Counted from the stretch's first letter, positions 1 to 5,865 are shown. The stretch: DNA of 9,406 nucleotides from CAZTVN01 sp964617145 (GCA_964617145.1 CAZTVN010000049.1:1-9406); one strand, 5' to 3'. A program made the numbers and translations. The notes: generated by a model from the sequence alone, not told the origin.

Positions 1-45
1 CTGAACAAAATATGTCTCTTCCATCTGTAAAAACTTTGTGTGCAC
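1..45 (-). CDS. Possible 5' end of the next gene of the division operon (partial)
   Basis: On the minus strand, just after the femAB stop codon, a reading frame starts with GTG at 45 or ATG at 24 (MEETYFVQ from the ATG) and stays open to the window edge. Only 8-15 codons are visible, so no family can be recognised. The short gap to the femAB stop would suit an operon member. A chance open frame of this length is entirely possible. Confidence 0.2.
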   Translation of the reverse strand, partial: MHTKFLQMEETYFVQ

Positions 46-50
46 AGGCC

Positions 51-1265
51 CTAAAATAAAGCCACAGGACTCACCCCAAAAAAATCATAAACCCGACATC
101 CTCGTTTTCGAGCTTCTTTCATGGCAACCCATTGCAGAAGATATGGTGCCATAAGCTCTCGGTGAGAATCAGAAGAAGCTCCATAAAAGTAGGTCGCGCT
201 ACCAGCGAAAAAAGTAACGAGAATGCCTGCGAGGAAAGTATCGCCATTTTTGGCAAGATAGAGTTTTGCAAGTCCTCTGTTTCCTAAAATTTCAAGAAAA
301 TCGGCGTAAAATTTTCGATCATGGCCAGAAAACCGATCACGTTGAGTCGTTTCTTGCAAAAGAGAAAAAAACGCATCTAAGACCGCATTTTTCGAAACAG
401 GATGGGAGGCAAGCGGAAAAGAAGAATTAGAAGGCCACGCCAAAACAGTAAGCCCTTTTTTCTCAGAAAGGCGTATATTGTAACGCCCTTTAGGTTTCAT
501 TTGATCCAAAATTTCCGAGTCACTGAAGCGAAGATCGATACGATTTGTAAACAATGGTTGATAAGAGCTCCCTGCAATTCGAAATCCTGCAAGTTTCCAG
601 AAAGAAGACATAGACTCGAAAGATTCACGCTTTTTTGAACCACAAAAAAAAGATCGGACGCATTTAGTTCCTATCATCAACCAGTACCAAAAAGAGTGAA
701 AAACATATTCAATCGGAGGATGATACTGAACGACTTCTCCGCCAAATTTTAGCTTAAACTCAGTCACTTTTGCCCATGGGTGAGCTTTATCACAAAGAGT
801 TGCATCCAAAGCACGGCCTTTTTTCTCATATTCATCAGGTTCAAGTCGAAGAAAAATAGCCTTTTCTTTTTTCGCAATAAAACGTATCTCGTGAAATAAA
901 ATTTCCCAAACATGACGTTTTTCGGATTCAGAAAGTTGAAATTCAGAAGGTTGAGATTTGGAAGATTGAGGAGCCTCACCCATGTCAGATATCGGACGAT
1001 CAGAAAGTCGATCAGATTTTTGCCCACGAAACACAGGCCCCCTCGGACAATTGAGCCAACACATGCCAAAAGGAAGTTCGTGTCGAATGAAAAGAGCGCT
1101 AGCAACTAGTTTTCCACTTTTCTCAACTCCAAGAGCAAAAAAACGTCCGCGAACCTTTTTCTGAAACACTCCCCACGAAAAACTCTGCTGGAAATTTCCC
1201 GCCTGTTCTAAAACAAAAGCATCAAAATGCTCAAAATTTTCCTGATTGAAAGAGACAACTTTCAC
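51..1265 (-). CDS. FemAB/FmhB-family peptidoglycan bridge aminoacyltransferase with rearranged segment order
   Basis: FemAB-family enzymes transfer amino acids from aminoacyl-tRNA to the peptidoglycan stem peptide at the inner membrane face. The 404-residue product shows family landmarks: an N-terminal part ending at NCPRGPVF (72-79), a FLRLEP strand (138-143), KGRYNIRLSEKKGL (259-272), AGILVTFF (346-353), YGASSDSHRELMAPYLLQW (361-379) and YDFFGVSP (393-400). The order is odd. The block HPWAKVTEFKLKFGG (162-176) and the hydrophobic FWYWLM that follows, which in relatives come after YDFFGVSP and end the protein, lie in the middle here, and the protein stops four residues after YDFFGVSP. A Ser-rich linker (83-117) made of short repeats separates two N-terminal pieces. 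The start is GTG, immediately after the ftsZ stop TAG, so translation is probably coupled to ftsZ. The family call is firm; whether the rearranged protein is active is unknown. Confidence 0.85.
   Translation of the reverse strand: MKVVSFNQENFEHFDAFVLEQAGNFQQSFSWGVFQKKVRGRFFALGVEKSGKLVASALFIRHELPFGMCWLNCPRGPVFRGQKSDRLSDRPISDMGEAPQSSKSQPSEFQLSESEKRHVWEILFHEIRFIAKKEKAIFLRLEPDEYEKKGRALDATLCDKAHPWAKVTEFKLKFGGEVVQYHPPIEYVFHSFWYWLMIGTKCVRSFFCGSKKRESFESMSSFWKLAGFRIAGSSYQPLFTNRIDLRFSDSEILDQMKPKGRYNIRLSEKKGLTVLAWPSNSSFPLASHPVSKNAVLDAFFSLLQETTQRDRFSGHDRKFYADFLEILGNRGLAKLYLAKNGDTFLAGILVTFFAGSATYFYGASSDSHRELMAPYLLQWVAMKEARKRGCRVYDFFGVSPVALF
925..1020. repeat. Short tandem microrepeats encoding the Ser-rich linker of FemAB
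   Basis: Two degenerate tandem repeats lie inside the femAB gene. A 15-bp unit at 925-939 is repeated at 940-954 with 13 of 15 bases identical (core ATTCAGAA-GTTGA). A 12-bp unit begins CGATCAGA at 997 and again at 1009. Both preserve the reading frame and give the linker residues QPSEF/QLSES and SDRL/SDRP. This looks like in-frame slippage or small duplications that enlarged a loop. Confidence 0.6.
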
Positions 1266-2462
1266 CTACTTCGTCATCTTCTTACGGATAAAAGCGGGAA
1301 TATCAAGTTCATTCTCGGCAGCTTTCACCATATCTTGGGAAACAGTCAGTGGCTTGGATTCGGAAGCACTAGAAGAAAGAGGCTTTTTAACGGTCTGATG
1401 GCTTCTTATAGAATTGAGGTCCAGTGATGGTTTCATGTCAAAACCTGTTGCCACAACGGTCAATTTGACTTCCCCAGTGTATGAATCATTAATCACCGCA
1501 CCAAAGATAATATTCGCATCAGGATCGGAAGCTTCCGTGATGACTCGTGCCGCCTCATCAACTTCGTACATACTCATATCATTTCCACCAGTTATATTAA
1601 ACAAAATACCTTTCGCCCCACCGATATCCATTTCAAGAAGCGGGCTGTCAATAGCGGCTTTCGCGGCTTCCACGGCTCTATTTTCACCTGTTCCATAACC
1701 GATACCCATAAGAGCGGAGCCAGAATTTTGCATTATCGCTTTCACGTCAGCAAAATCAACATTAATCATCCCATGAATGGTAATGAGATCAGCAATCCCC
1801 TGCACACCTTGGCGAAGAACATCATCAACAACGGTAAAGGCGTCAACAAGAGGAGTTTTCTTGTCAATAATAGACAAAATACGATCATTAGGAATGGTAA
1901 TCAAAGTATCAACTTTATTTCTCAGATTTTCGAGGCCCTCTTCCGCTTGATTTTTACGTTTTAATCCTTCGAAAGAGAAAAGCTTCGTTACAACAGACAC
2001 CGTTAAAATCCCCATACTTCGGGCGACATCAGCAATAACAGGCCCAGCACCCGTCCCAGTTCCTCCACCAAGACCATAGGTCACAAAAACCATGTCAGCG
2101 CCATCAATAGCTGCCTTGAGCTCTTCAACACTCTCTTCGGCAGCTTGTCGACCCATTTCAGGATTGCTGCCGGCGCCAAGGCCTCTCGTGGTAGCTTTAC
2201 CAATATTAATTTTAATAGGCGCATCGCTATGGTAGAGGGCTTGAGCATCAGTGTTGATCGAGATAAATTCGACCCCCTTAAGGCTCGATTTTATCATACG
2301 ATTGATCGCATTTCCGCCGCCGCCTCCAACACCGATAACTTTGATCTGAGCCACCGGGCTGATTTCGGGGCGAACTTCCATAATACGCTTGGAAGGAGTT
2401 TTGCCGAAGATGTTTCGAAGGGAATCGTGAGGATGAGTTGTGTCGTCTCTATCTTTAGTCAT
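1266..2462 (-). CDS. ftsZ: Cell division GTPase FtsZ
   Basis: FtsZ is the tubulin homologue that polymerises with GTP into the cytoplasmic division ring. The 398-residue protein has the full family layout: a GGGGGNAINRM nucleotide loop (46-56), the tubulin signature GGGTGTG (132-138), IPNDR (190-194), and the T7 catalytic loop NVDFAD (234-239) inside GVQGIADLITIHGMINVDF. A variable linker (about 345-385) leads to the C-terminal peptide DIPAFIRKK (387-395) that docks on FtsA and other partners. About 27 residues precede the usual start; an internal Met28 (before EVRPEIS) is an alternative start. Substitutions against the common motifs include VTYGLGGG for VTAGMGGG and TKLFSFEG for TKPFSFEG. 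The gene lies 33 nt after ftsA and its TAG stop touches the GTG of femAB. No Shine-Dalgarno motif precedes it. Confidence 0.98.
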   Translation of the reverse strand: MTKDRDDTTHPHDSLRNIFGKTPSKRIMEVRPEISPVAQIKVIGVGGGGGNAINRMIKSSLKGVEFISINTDAQALYHSDAPIKINIGKATTRGLGAGSNPEMGRQAAEESVEELKAAIDGADMVFVTYGLGGGTGTGAGPVIADVARSMGILTVSVVTKLFSFEGLKRKNQAEEGLENLRNKVDTLITIPNDRILSIIDKKTPLVDAFTVVDDVLRQGVQGIADLITIHGMINVDFADVKAIMQNSGSALMGIGYGTGENRAVEAAKAAIDSPLLEMDIGGAKGILFNITGGNDMSMYEVDEAARVITEASDPDANIIFGAVINDSYTGEVKLTVVATGFDMKPSLDLNSIRSHQTVKKPLSSSASESKPLTVSQDMVKAAENELDIPAFIRKKMTK

Positions 2463-2495
2463 AGTAAGAAAATTAAGGAATCAAAAAAAATAAAA

Positions 2496-3734
2496 TTAAG
2501 GAAGTAAATTTTTCACCCAACCGCGGACGTCTTGGAAAGTTTTTGAAATACTCATTCCGCGGAAGTTAAAACCTTTATAACTCCCCTCAAATCGTGATCC
2601 CCAAAGAATAAGTCCAATAGCCGTAGCATAAGCAGGGTCGTCAATACGATCAACAACGCCTTCAAAATTTTGCGGAAAACCAATCTGAACAGGAAGATTC
2701 AGAGTTTCACGAGCAAGGTCAATAGCTCCTGGCATTTTTGAAGCCGCACCCGTCAAAATAACACCGGCAGGAAGCATGCCATCACGATTAATCTTGGCAA
2801 GCTCATCTTTTACAAGAGAAAAAATTTCATGATAACGGGCCTGGATAATTTCAACCATATGTTTTTTTGAAACCGTTTGTTGGTCGATTTTGCTTATAGT
2901 GGAAAGATCAATGGTTTCGCGATCACTCACATCTTCTGGAAGGCATGAACCATATTCAATTTTAATTTTTTCAGCGGTATCAATAGAAGTTCGAAGCCCA
3001 ATAGCAACATCGTTCGTAACATTTTCTCCGCCAACAGGAACAATGGAAGAATGAAGGGTTGTGCCTTCCTCAAAAACACATACCGAAGTCGCGCCACAGC
3101 CGATATCGACAGTAACAACGCCAAGCTCTTTTTGTCTCCGAGAAAGAACAGCTTCACTCGCAGCAAGAGAGCAAGGAATAATATCATCAATATCAACTCC
3201 TGCTTGATGAACACAATTTTCAATATTTTTCACGGAAGGAATAAGTCCTGTAACAATGTGAGCCTCAACTTCAAGGCGTATACCAACCATGCCAACAGGA
3301 TATTTGATGCCACGCTGTTCATCGACAGAAAAAGATTTCGGAATAATACGAAGAATACGTCGATTATTGGGCATATTCACAGCCTGCGCCGCTTCAAGGA
3401 CGCGATCAATATCATCTTCCATAATCTCATTCCCCGTATGAGATATGGCAATCACCCCTTTACTGTCAAAAGATTGAATATGATGCCCGTTAATGCCGAG
3501 AAATACATGATGAACCGGCTCCCCCGCCATTCGTTCAGCATCCTCCAGCGAAGAAGAAATACTGCTAATAGTCTCTTCTACATCAATAACAAGGCCCTTG
3601 CGAAGACCAAGAGAAGGAGCAACTCCAACGCCTAAAACATTTGGAACCCCACCTTTTCCTTCTAAAGTAGCTATAACAGTACGTATTTTGGATGAACCGA
3701 TATCAAGACCGGCTACAAGTTTTACTTTAGCCAT
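2496..3734 (-). CDS. ftsA: Cell division protein FtsA
   Basis: FtsA is the actin-like ATPase that tethers FtsZ filaments to the cytoplasmic membrane. The 412-residue protein has the phosphate-1 loop GLDIGSSK (9-16), the 1C-type subdomain after about residue 85, phosphate-2 VDIGCGATSV (209-218) and the adenosine loop ILTGAASKMPG (326-336). It ends in an amphipathic helix, ISKTFQDVRGWVKNLLP (396-412), typical of the FtsA membrane-targeting sequence. Length is normal for the family. The ATG at 3734 is the natural start because the actin fold begins seven residues later; no Shine-Dalgarno sequence precedes it. It is the first gene of ftsA-ftsZ-femAB, with a likely promoter about 40 nt upstream. 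The usual mraZ-mur genes of a dcw cluster are not upstream; a long AT-rich intergenic region is there instead. Confidence 0.97.
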   Translation of the reverse strand: MAKVKLVAGLDIGSSKIRTVIATLEGKGGVPNVLGVGVAPSLGLRKGLVIDVEETISSISSSLEDAERMAGEPVHHVFLGINGHHIQSFDSKGVIAISHTGNEIMEDDIDRVLEAAQAVNMPNNRRILRIIPKSFSVDEQRGIKYPVGMVGIRLEVEAHIVTGLIPSVKNIENCVHQAGVDIDDIIPCSLAASEAVLSRRQKELGVVTVDIGCGATSVCVFEEGTTLHSSIVPVGGENVTNDVAIGLRTSIDTAEKIKIEYGSCLPEDVSDRETIDLSTISKIDQQTVSKKHMVEIIQARYHEIFSLVKDELAKINRDGMLPAGVILTGAASKMPGAIDLARETLNLPVQIGFPQNFEGVVDRIDDPAYATAIGLILWGSRFEGSYKGFNFRGMSISKTFQDVRGWVKNLLP

Positions 3735-3774
3735 AGAAATTAAAAAAAATGCGAAATAAATGCAATCTGGGCAA

Positions 3775-3803
3775 AATATAAAACAAAAAAAATCTTTTTA
3801 CAA
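3775..3803 (-). promoter_or_regulatory. Predicted sigma70-type promoter of ftsA-ftsZ-femAB
   Basis: Read on the minus strand, TTGTAA (3798-3803) and TATATT (3775-3780) are separated by 17 nt. They match the -35 and -10 consensus at 4/6 and 5/6 positions. Transcription would start near 3768, giving a leader of about 33 nt before the ftsA ATG. The surrounding AT-richness makes chance matches common. Confidence 0.45.
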
Positions 3804-3822
3804 ATATCTTATTCACTTTTGA

Positions 3823-3880
3823 GCTTATTTAAGCCATTCGTCTCAATTTATTGTTCAGCAGCAATGGCTTGTTTAAGCCA
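3823..3880. repeat. Overlapping inverted repeats able to form alternative hairpins
   Basis: AAGCCATT (3831-3838) is the exact reverse complement of AATGGCTT (3863-3870). TGGCTT (3865-3870) can instead pair with AAGCCA (3875-3880) over a GTTT loop. On the other side GCTT (3823-3826) can pair with AAGC (3831-3834). The hairpins share arms and so exclude each other. They lie about 20-80 bp upstream of the predicted -35 of ftsA, outside its leader, so a protein-binding role is as likely as an RNA role. No T-run follows any of them. Confidence 0.5.
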
Positions 3881-3919
3881 AGAGAGATGCGGATTCTTTA
3901 TAAAAATTTGCAAAAAAAA

Positions 3920-4002
3920 CACAAAAAATATACACGAAAAAAATCATCAAACAAGAATAAATTATTTATTCTAAGCCAAAAATGCACAAAAAAAATATAC
4001 AC
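3920..4002. repeat. AT-rich direct repeat flanking a palindrome
   Basis: CACAAAAAATATACAC (3920-3935) recurs at 3985-4002 with two additional As in the A run. Between them is a perfect 8-bp inverted repeat, AGAATAAA (3954-3961) and TTTATTCT (3965-3972). The direct repeat spacing is 65 bp. Function is unknown; the region is A-rich, so part of the similarity could be compositional. Confidence 0.5.
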
Positions 4003-4120
4003 AGAGTGTAAAAAAACAAACAATAAAGGGGAAAATTCATAAAAAAAATCGATAATAAAAATTATGTTTTTTGCCCATAATGCCGCCAAAAATTAAAAAA
4101 TTTCTTCAAAATTAAAAATC

Positions 4121-4145
4121 AAGAAAAAAGCCTTAAAAATGGCTT
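4121..4145 (-). terminator. Predicted Rho-independent terminator after the exonuclease transcript
   Basis: On the minus strand AAGCC (4145-4141) and GGCTT (4132-4128) form a 5-bp stem with an 8-nt loop, ATTTTTAA, followed by a T tract (six Ts, then CTT). It lies about 150 nt beyond the exonuclease stop and just past the candidate structured RNA, so it could end either transcript. The stem is short, which limits confidence. Confidence 0.5.
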
Positions 4146-4160
4146 AAATAAAGCAAAAAT

Positions 4161-4289
4161 GGCAAATTGATTAGTTGAGAATGCTTGGAACATACTCTGT
4201 GAAACAAAACATATAAAATAGCAAGTTGATTTTGCCTATATGATACGGTTCTCAGGGAAACTCCCTGCAGCGACTTCAACCAATTTTCC
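4161..4289 (-). ncRNA. Candidate structured RNA (unassigned; strand tentative)
   Basis: The ends of this 129-nt stretch can pair: 4161-4169 with 4281-4289 (8 of 9 pairs) and, after a 4-nt bulge, 4174-4178 with 4276-4280 (5 of 5). Inside are two hairpins: CATATA (4210-4215) with TATATG (4237-4242), capped by GCAAG/TTTGC (4221-4225, 4231-4235, the last pair G-U on the plus strand); and CAGGGA (4253-4258) with TCCCTG (4262-4267). The minus strand is preferred because a terminator lies directly downstream on it, though the G-U pair slightly favours the plus strand. It could be an independent sRNA or the exonuclease 3' UTR. It does not match the conserved cores of tmRNA, RNase P RNA, SRP RNA or a tRNA that I know. 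All of this comes from hand folding only. Confidence 0.35.
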
Positions 4290-4297
4290 GCCGAAAT

Positions 4298-5200
4298 CTA
4301 AAAAAGAGTGCTTTGCTGAATACTTGGAATATTTTTGCGCAAAGCATCAAGTCTTTTAAGAAGGCTTAAAAAACGAAAGCGCTCAAAAAAAGAATATGCT
4401 TTATGAAGCTTTTCTAAAGAGATTCTGCACAACTCAAGATCAAATGTAAGTGGGATATCTAAACAAATAGCACAGAGTTTTTGGCTTAAATATGCAGATT
4501 TTTCCCCATCATTTAATTTCTTTCTTGTAGATTCCTCAATCTCATTAATATGTTCATAAATATTGTGTAACGAACTATATTTCTTAAGCAATAAAACAGC
4601 AGTTTTTTCACCAATCCCTGGAACGCCAGGAATATTGTCGCTTATGTCTCCTTTTAAAGCTTTGAAGTCGATCACCTGAGAAGGTGAAACACCAAGTCTT
4701 TCCTGGACTTTTTGAGGATCATAAAGAACAATTTCTTGAAATCCTTTGTAAGGAGTAGCAACACTCACGCAAGAAGAGACAAGCTGAAGAGTATCAAGGT
4801 CTCCCGTTACCACAACAGTTTCAAGATCTTGATGTTTTTTGGCTTTATCCACAAGGGTACCAAGCACATCATCAGCTTCATATCCATCACATTCAAATAT
4901 AGGAATGGTAAAGGCTTCAACAAGCTCTTTGATTAAAGGAATTTGATCATAAAGTTCTTGAGGAGCTTTTTTGCGAGTCGCCTTATATTCTTGGAATGCT
5001 TCATGTCTAAAAGTTTTTTTAGCAGTATCGAAAGTAACAGCCACGTAATCTGGACTCAATATTTTGAATATATTCGTAAGCATGCTCGCAAAGCCGTAAA
5101 CCGCATTCACCTGTTCTCCTTGCGGGCCAGTCAAAGGAGGTATGGCATGGAAAGCCCTGTGGAGAAGAGAATTTCCATCTATAAGAATAAGTCTTTTCAT
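4298..5200 (-). CDS. Stand-alone 5'-3' exonuclease (DNA polymerase I N-terminal/FEN type)
   Basis: This two-metal flap endonuclease/5'-3' exonuclease would remove RNA primers and flaps during lagging-strand maturation and repair. The 300-residue protein carries the metal-site acidic residues of the family: LIDGN (D8), VTFDTAKKTFRHE (D58), ECDGYEADD (108-111), VTGDLDTLQL (D134, D136) and LKGDISDN (D185, D188). DNA-contacting KATRKKAP (73-80) and the helix-hairpin-helix GVPGIGEKTA (192-201) are also present. It ends just after the PolA-like FFERFRFLSLLKRL (271-284), at the point where bacterial PolA would continue into the proofreading/polymerase domains. A TAG stop and intergenic DNA follow, so no polymerase domain is here. 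GDLDTLQL replaces the commoner GDRDLLQL while keeping both aspartates. The ATG lies about 18 nt from a predicted transcription start; no Shine-Dalgarno motif. Confidence 0.93.
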   Translation of the reverse strand: MKRLILIDGNSLLHRAFHAIPPLTGPQGEQVNAVYGFASMLTNIFKILSPDYVAVTFDTAKKTFRHEAFQEYKATRKKAPQELYDQIPLIKELVEAFTIPIFECDGYEADDVLGTLVDKAKKHQDLETVVVTGDLDTLQLVSSCVSVATPYKGFQEIVLYDPQKVQERLGVSPSQVIDFKALKGDISDNIPGVPGIGEKTAVLLLKKYSSLHNIYEHINEIEESTRKKLNDGEKSAYLSQKLCAICLDIPLTFDLELCRISLEKLHKAYSFFERFRFLSLLKRLDALRKNIPSIQQSTLF

Positions 5201-5224
5201 GGTGAAAAAAGCAAAAACGTCTCT

Positions 5225-5253
5225 ATTGTAAAAGAATTAGCTCCCTAGAAAAA
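5225..5253 (-). promoter_or_regulatory. Predicted promoter of the exonuclease gene
   Basis: On the minus strand a TACAAT -10 box (5225-5230, 5/6) has a weak T-rich -35 (TTTTTC, 5248-5253) at 17 nt. The leader to the ATG at 5200 would be about 18 nt. It overlaps the divergent plus-strand promoter region. Confidence 0.4.
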
Positions 5254-5265
5254 GGAGAAAAAATT

Positions 5266-5274
5266 TGATATAAT
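5266..5274 (+). promoter_or_regulatory. Extended -10 promoter of the orphan GT-like gene
   Basis: TGATATAAT is a perfect extended -10 (TGnTATAAT) with no good -35. Transcription would start near 5281, giving a leader of about 29 nt before the ATG at 5310. It is arranged back to back with the exonuclease promoter. Confidence 0.55.
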
Positions 5275-5309
5275 AAAAAGATAGCTGAAATTTAAGATTA
5301 TATCGATCT

Positions 5310-5843
5310 ATGCCATCAAGAAAAAAACAAAACAAAATAGCCTTTCAAAAAACATTCAAACTGGCTCAAGACGAAGAAATCCCTCTTATGGCGCTCTTTG
5401 TCGATTATTATCCTATTGAAAAAATAGAAGATCTTCCAATTCTTATCGAAGGACTTTTAACGCTAGAAGTGGAAATGGCCATACTAGAGCCAAAGATCGA
5501 ATTGATAAAGAAAGCGCTAAAAAAAATAAAAATAGACAGTAAAAAAATACTTTTTGTGAAAGAAGCGGTCATGGAACGACTATTTGAAGCTTCAGACATC
5601 GTGCTTTTTCTTGCCGAAACAAGGCAACACTTACTCCCCCTCCAATCAGCTTTAAAGTCAAAAGCAATACCGATTATCCTTGAATCAAATGCCAGCGGCT
5701 TAACAAATTACGATCCAAAGAGAGAAGTTGGCAACAGTTTCCTTTTTGAAAAATTTACAAATTGGCACATTTTTGCAGCAATAGTAAAAGCGCTCGAAAA
5801 TTATCGATTCCCATACGATTGGAAAAACATCGTGCAAGGATAA
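5310..5843 (+). CDS. Orphan protein resembling the C-terminal half of a GT5/glycogen-synthase-type glycosyltransferase
   Basis: The 177-residue product has a Lys-rich start and a Rossmann-like pattern. SDIVLFLAE (113-121), KSKAIPIILES (136-146), a GNSFLFEKF segment (160-168) and a closing ALENYRFPYDW (180-190) run in the order seen in the nucleotide-sugar-binding half of glycogen/starch synthases (there SDxFLMPSRFEP, GTIPVVR, GTGFLF, ALxxYxxxxxW). The catalytic glutamate motif (RFEPCGLxQ) is not conserved: ETRQHLLPLQ occupies the place. No N-terminal acceptor half is present. It is therefore either a degenerate, possibly non-enzymatic remnant or a conserved stand-alone domain. It has its own extended -10 promoter and is the only plus-strand protein gene left of the tRNA, converging on the pilin gene 22 nt away. 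The resemblance is from memory of motifs; the real function is unknown. Confidence 0.6.
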   Translation: MPSRKKQNKIAFQKTFKLAQDEEIPLMALFVDYYPIEKIEDLPILIEGLLTLEVEMAILEPKIELIKKALKKIKIDSKKILFVKEAVMERLFEASDIVLFLAETRQHLLPLQSALKSKAIPIILESNASGLTNYDPKREVGNSFLFEKFTNWHIFAAIVKALENYRFPYDWKNIVQG

Positions 5844-5865
5844 AAATAGTTTTTCTTAAGGTTCC

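Larger units (their letters stand above)
3735..4297. other. 563-bp AT-rich intergenic region between the exonuclease and ftsA
   Basis: No convincing gene is present. Both strands contain 63-codon open frames (around 3851-4089), but they are almost entirely Lys/Asn/Phe/Leu from A and T runs and look like chance. Visible content, left to right: the ftsA promoter; a set of AAGCC/GGCTT inverted repeats (3823-3880); a direct repeat (3920-3935 and 3985-4002) flanking an 8-bp palindrome (AGAATAAA-TTA-TTTATTCT, 3954-3972); a minus-strand terminator (4121-4145); and a foldable segment (4161-4289). Composition is much more AT-rich than the flanking genes in 3740-4150, and closer to average from 4160 onward. 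Confidence 0.7.

Noticed and set aside
3051..3635. 194-codon open frame on the plus strand opposite ftsA
   Set aside because: It is antisense to a strongly conserved ftsA and its peptide has no recognisable features; it follows from ftsA codon usage.
3851..4089. Overlapping 63-codon open frames on both strands in the AT-rich intergenic region
   Set aside because: The predicted peptides are almost only Lys/Asn (plus) or Phe/Leu (minus) from A/T runs, with no recognisable domain and no clear promoter of their own. They look like compositional chance.
4253..4267. CAGGGA/TCCCTG hairpin as the terminator of the exonuclease gene
   Set aside because: No T-run follows on either strand. A better terminator candidate exists at 4121-4145.
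4201..4270. tracrRNA-like look of the ATAGCAAGTT segment and the following hairpins
   Set aside because: The short resemblance to Cas9 tracrRNA is not supported: no CRISPR repeats, no anti-repeat partner and no cas gene are in the window, and the typical terminator hairpin with a T-run is missing on the plus strand.
5842..5854. AAAAA-TAG-TTTTT inverted repeat between the convergent genes as a bidirectional terminator
   Set aside because: The stem is A/T only and five pairs long; it would be too unstable to terminate, and such sequences are frequent in this DNA.
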